Part shown: in pieces, positions 3,965-5,883 of the stretch
Position numbering within the stretch: position 1 is the stretch's first letter
How the letters are laid out: every line of letters starts with the position of its first letter
NCBI GenBank assembly: GCA_013139755.1
Contig: WTAG01000599.1
Span: 1 to 5,883 of the forward strand
Direction of reading: 5' to 3'
Length of the DNA stretch: 5,883 nucleotides
DNA from: Methylomarinum sp.
GTDB taxonomy: Bacteria; Pseudomonadota; Gammaproteobacteria; Methylococcales; Methylomonadaceae
Made by a program: the position numbers and the translations under genes
Notes under the pieces: generated by a model
Seen by the model: the letters and a program-made list of their open reading frames with translations, nothing else
Database searches by the model: none
What the model was told of the DNA's origin: nothing

Positions 3965-5883
3965 CTAATCAACTAAAACAGGAACGATAGTCACCAGTAA
4001 TAAAGTTGTACCCATCGTTGCCAACGGCAACAGAATTTTTTCGTGTCGATACCAGAAACTATTACCTTCTAGTCTGGCTTTAGCCATTTCCTGATAGCCA
4101 ACCACTTGCCGGGTCAACAAGTGATTAAGAGCAACAGGCGGCGTAAGGTAACCCAGTTCAAAAGAAACCAAAGCAATCATCCAGAAGTGTACCGGGTTTA
4201 TGCCATTATTATAGGCTATTTGTGCCACCGTACCTGACACCAGAACAACCGCACCAAAAGGATCCATAATCATACCAATACCAACCATCACCATGACCAA
4301 AAAACCCAGCGTCATCCAGGTTGAGGCAAAGGATTCCGGAATATTTTCCAGCACACCCGAACGCTCAATGACACCACCAAGTGCAAAGGAAAGCCCCATC
4401 AATAATAATAAGGCCCCTATGTGCACACTGGACTCAGATGAAGCCATTCTTATGCTGTATTCAAATTTATGTCCCTGTTGTTCTGAAGCTGCGATTTGAA
4501 CCATCTTAACAAAGAATTTTTCGTAAACAATTAACCCAAGAATAATGACTGGCAGCATCACTGGAGCAGAAAACTCATCCATGCTTACATTTAACAGAAG
4601 AAAATAACTCAACAAGATCAATACTACAATTAAGCCATAAGGCAACAAAGGAACCAATGCTCGCAAAAATGGTTTATACGCTTCTTGTACAGGAGCCAAG
4701 TGCATTTTTTCACGTTTCGTTATCCATGCAAAAACAAAGAAAACCAGCGCTGTGGTCATAAAGGTTTTCAAACCCCAGTGAAAAAGCTGGTCTGTGACCA
4801 CCTCTTTATTTAAAGCGGCGATCAAAACCACCAATAAACAAGGACGTAGTACAACTCCGGCACTTCCCGTCATAGCCGTTGCAGCCAGAGCCAGTTGCCT
4901 GCGCGCCCCAGCCCGACGTAACTCCTCATAAACAATGGTTCCCATGGCTATAATAATAATACCCGAAGCCCCTGTATAAGCTGTCGGTACTGCCATCACA
5001 ACAATAGCCACAAAAGCCAGCAACTCAGGTGACATGCGCCAAGGGATAAAAACCTTAAACACTAAATCACCCAATTGGGTTCGCTTTAATAACATGCCGA
5101 TCCAGATGTACAGGCCAATATTAAGAAACAAGCCAGCCTGATCAAACAGCAGACTAAAAAATATGGCAGGCCCCGCACTATGCCCTTCGATCAGAAAAAA
5201 GTACACGCCAACAACAAAAGTCATAAAAATATACAGCGGAATAGCCAGCATAGCATGTAGAGTACTGCCATCTGTTTGATAACCTTGCTGCGGCTTAATC
5301 AATTGAAAAAGGCTAACCGCCGTTAAAATAGCAAAGCCCAGAATCAGCAATAGATAGACTTCAGGATGGTCAACGGCTGTTGCTGATTTATAAATACTGT
5401 CTCTATAGTAGCTGGCAGATAACAGCAAAATAGCATTACCCAGCAATTGAGCCACAGAGGAAACATAATGATCCTGTAGCGTTATCACCGGTTTAAAAGC
5501 AATATGATACTGCTTGATGCTACAGGTAATTGCACAAATAAAAATCATCAATAGTAATAGCATGCGCTGTTTTTCAAACGCTAACAGGCTAATACTGGCA
5601 ACATGAGTTTCTATGGTACGAAAAACCATCACTGAAGGGGTTACTCTTGCCTGGTTTTGTTTTGCTACCTGATGTTTTTCAGCACAGAGTGATTGCGAGT
5701 TTTCTAATGAGATAAGCGCCGCTTCACGATCAAAAGGCTCGGCATCGAACAGATCCTCTAAGCCCTCCAGACTCTCTACCTCAACTTCCAGCTTTTCCAG
5801 CGCAATTTCAATATCTCGGTCGGGATCACAATCGGGAATTGGAATATCAGCTCTAAGGGTAAAATAATCATGCCAGATCAGCT
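3965..5883 (-). CDS. Fused TRAP transporter permease (DctQ-like + DctM), 5' end beyond window
   Basis: The frame is open from the right edge to TAG at 3965, giving at least 638 residues. The first start codon in the window is GTG 5632 (555 residues), but no stop or ATG/GTG/TTG lies between it and the edge, and no ribosome-binding site precedes it. The other two frames have early stops, so the true start is probably outside. Numbering from GTG 5632, residues 24-148 hold about four hydrophobic helices (24-39, 59-73, 91-112, 126-147), the size of a DctQ subunit. Residues 150-555 are DctM: WRMSPELLAF (198-207), TGASGIIIIAMG (220-231), ATAMTGSAGVVLRP (251-264), IGMIMDPFGAVVLVSG (452-467), and the hallmark FELGYLTPPVALN (491-503). 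TRAP permeases use ion gradients to import ligands delivered by a periplasmic binding protein; none is seen here. The visible upstream 83 residues are hydrophilic and acidic, probably cytoplasmic. An MCE/MlaE-type operon lies directly downstream. Confidence 0.9.
   Translation of the reverse strand, partial: LIWHDYFTLRADIPIPDCDPDRDIEIALEKLEVEVESLEGLEDLFDAEPFDREAALISLENSQSLCAEKHQVAKQNQARVTPSVMVFRTIETHVASISLLAFEKQRMLLLLMIFICAITCSIKQYHIAFKPVITLQDHYVSSVAQLLGNAILLLSASYYRDSIYKSATAVDHPEVYLLLILGFAILTAVSLFQLIKPQQGYQTDGSTLHAMLAIPLYIFMTFVVGVYFFLIEGHSAGPAIFFSLLFDQAGLFLNIGLYIWIGMLLKRTQLGDLVFKVFIPWRMSPELLAFVAIVVMAVPTAYTGASGIIIIAMGTIVYEELRRAGARRQLALAATAMTGSAGVVLRPCLLVVLIAALNKEVVTDQLFHWGLKTFMTTALVFFVFAWITKREKMHLAPVQEAYKPFLRALVPLLPYGLIVVLILLSYFLLLNVSMDEFSAPVMLPVIILGLIVYEKFFVKMVQIAASEQQGHKFEYSIRMASSESSVHIGALLLLMGLSFALGGVIERSGVLENIPESFASTWMTLGFLVMVMVGIGMIMDPFGAVVLVSGTVAQIAYNNGINPVHFWMIALVSFELGYLTPPVALNHLLTRQVVGYQEMAKARLEGNSFWYRHEKILLPLATMGTTLLLVTIVPVLVD

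Noticed and set aside
4293..4499. Plus-strand open frame of 68 codons inside the TRAP permease gene
   Set aside because: It is antisense to conserved DctM sequence and has no signal, domain or ribosome-binding site of its own.
5776..5871. Short minus-strand ATG frame (31 codons) near the right edge
   Set aside because: It is out of frame with the open permease frame, is short, and has no ribosome-binding site or recognisable protein.
1..5883. tRNA, rRNA, CRISPR arrays, insertion sequences or attachment sites
   Set aside because: No repeated spacers, transposase frames, terminal inverted repeats or RNA gene signatures were seen on either strand; nearly all the sequence is explained by the minus-strand genes.

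Overview
The window is a minus-strand gene block with moderately AT-rich base composition. It comes from a Gram-negative bacterium: it encodes a lipobox lipoprotein, an MCE-domain protein and an MlaE-type permease, all parts of an envelope with an outer membrane. The protein style (fused TRAP permease, Mla-like set, proline iminopeptidase) suggests a gammaproteobacterium, but no taxonomic marker is present, so this is inference.

In the direction of transcription (high to low coordinates) the layout is as follows. (1) 5883-3965 encodes a TRAP-type permease with the small (DctQ-like) and large (DctM) membrane parts fused. Its frame is open to the window edge, so the 5' end is probably missing. 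(2) A 138-bp gap (3964-3827) has weak promoter-like elements and a 10-bp palindrome. (3) Four tightly packed genes follow: an MlaE-family permease (3826-3044), an ABC ATPase-like protein (3047-2310, 4-nt overlap), an MlaD-like MCE protein (2288-1266, 21-nt gap) and a TPR-type lipoprotein (1273-368, 8-nt overlap). (4) A 108-bp gap holds an imperfect inverted repeat. (5) The N-terminal 86 codons of a proline iminopeptidase run off the left edge.

The most notable observation is that the ABC subunit keeps the fold and spacing of an MlaF-type ATPase but has lost essentially every catalytic motif: Walker A lysine, Q-loop Gln, LSGGQ signature, Walker B glutamate, D-loop Asp and switch His. It is nevertheless a full-length, uninterrupted gene translationally coupled to its MlaE partner. 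With a TRAP secondary transporter directly upstream and a TPR lipoprotein at the end, the cluster looks like a hybrid MCE/TRAP system. My hypothesis is that lipid or another hydrophobic substrate is moved by an MlaE-MlaD-like complex whose ABC subunit is only structural, with energy coming from the ion-coupled TRAP permease or from elsewhere. No MlaB (STAS) or MlaC (periplasmic carrier) gene and no TRAP substrate-binding protein is visible here; any of them could lie outside the window.
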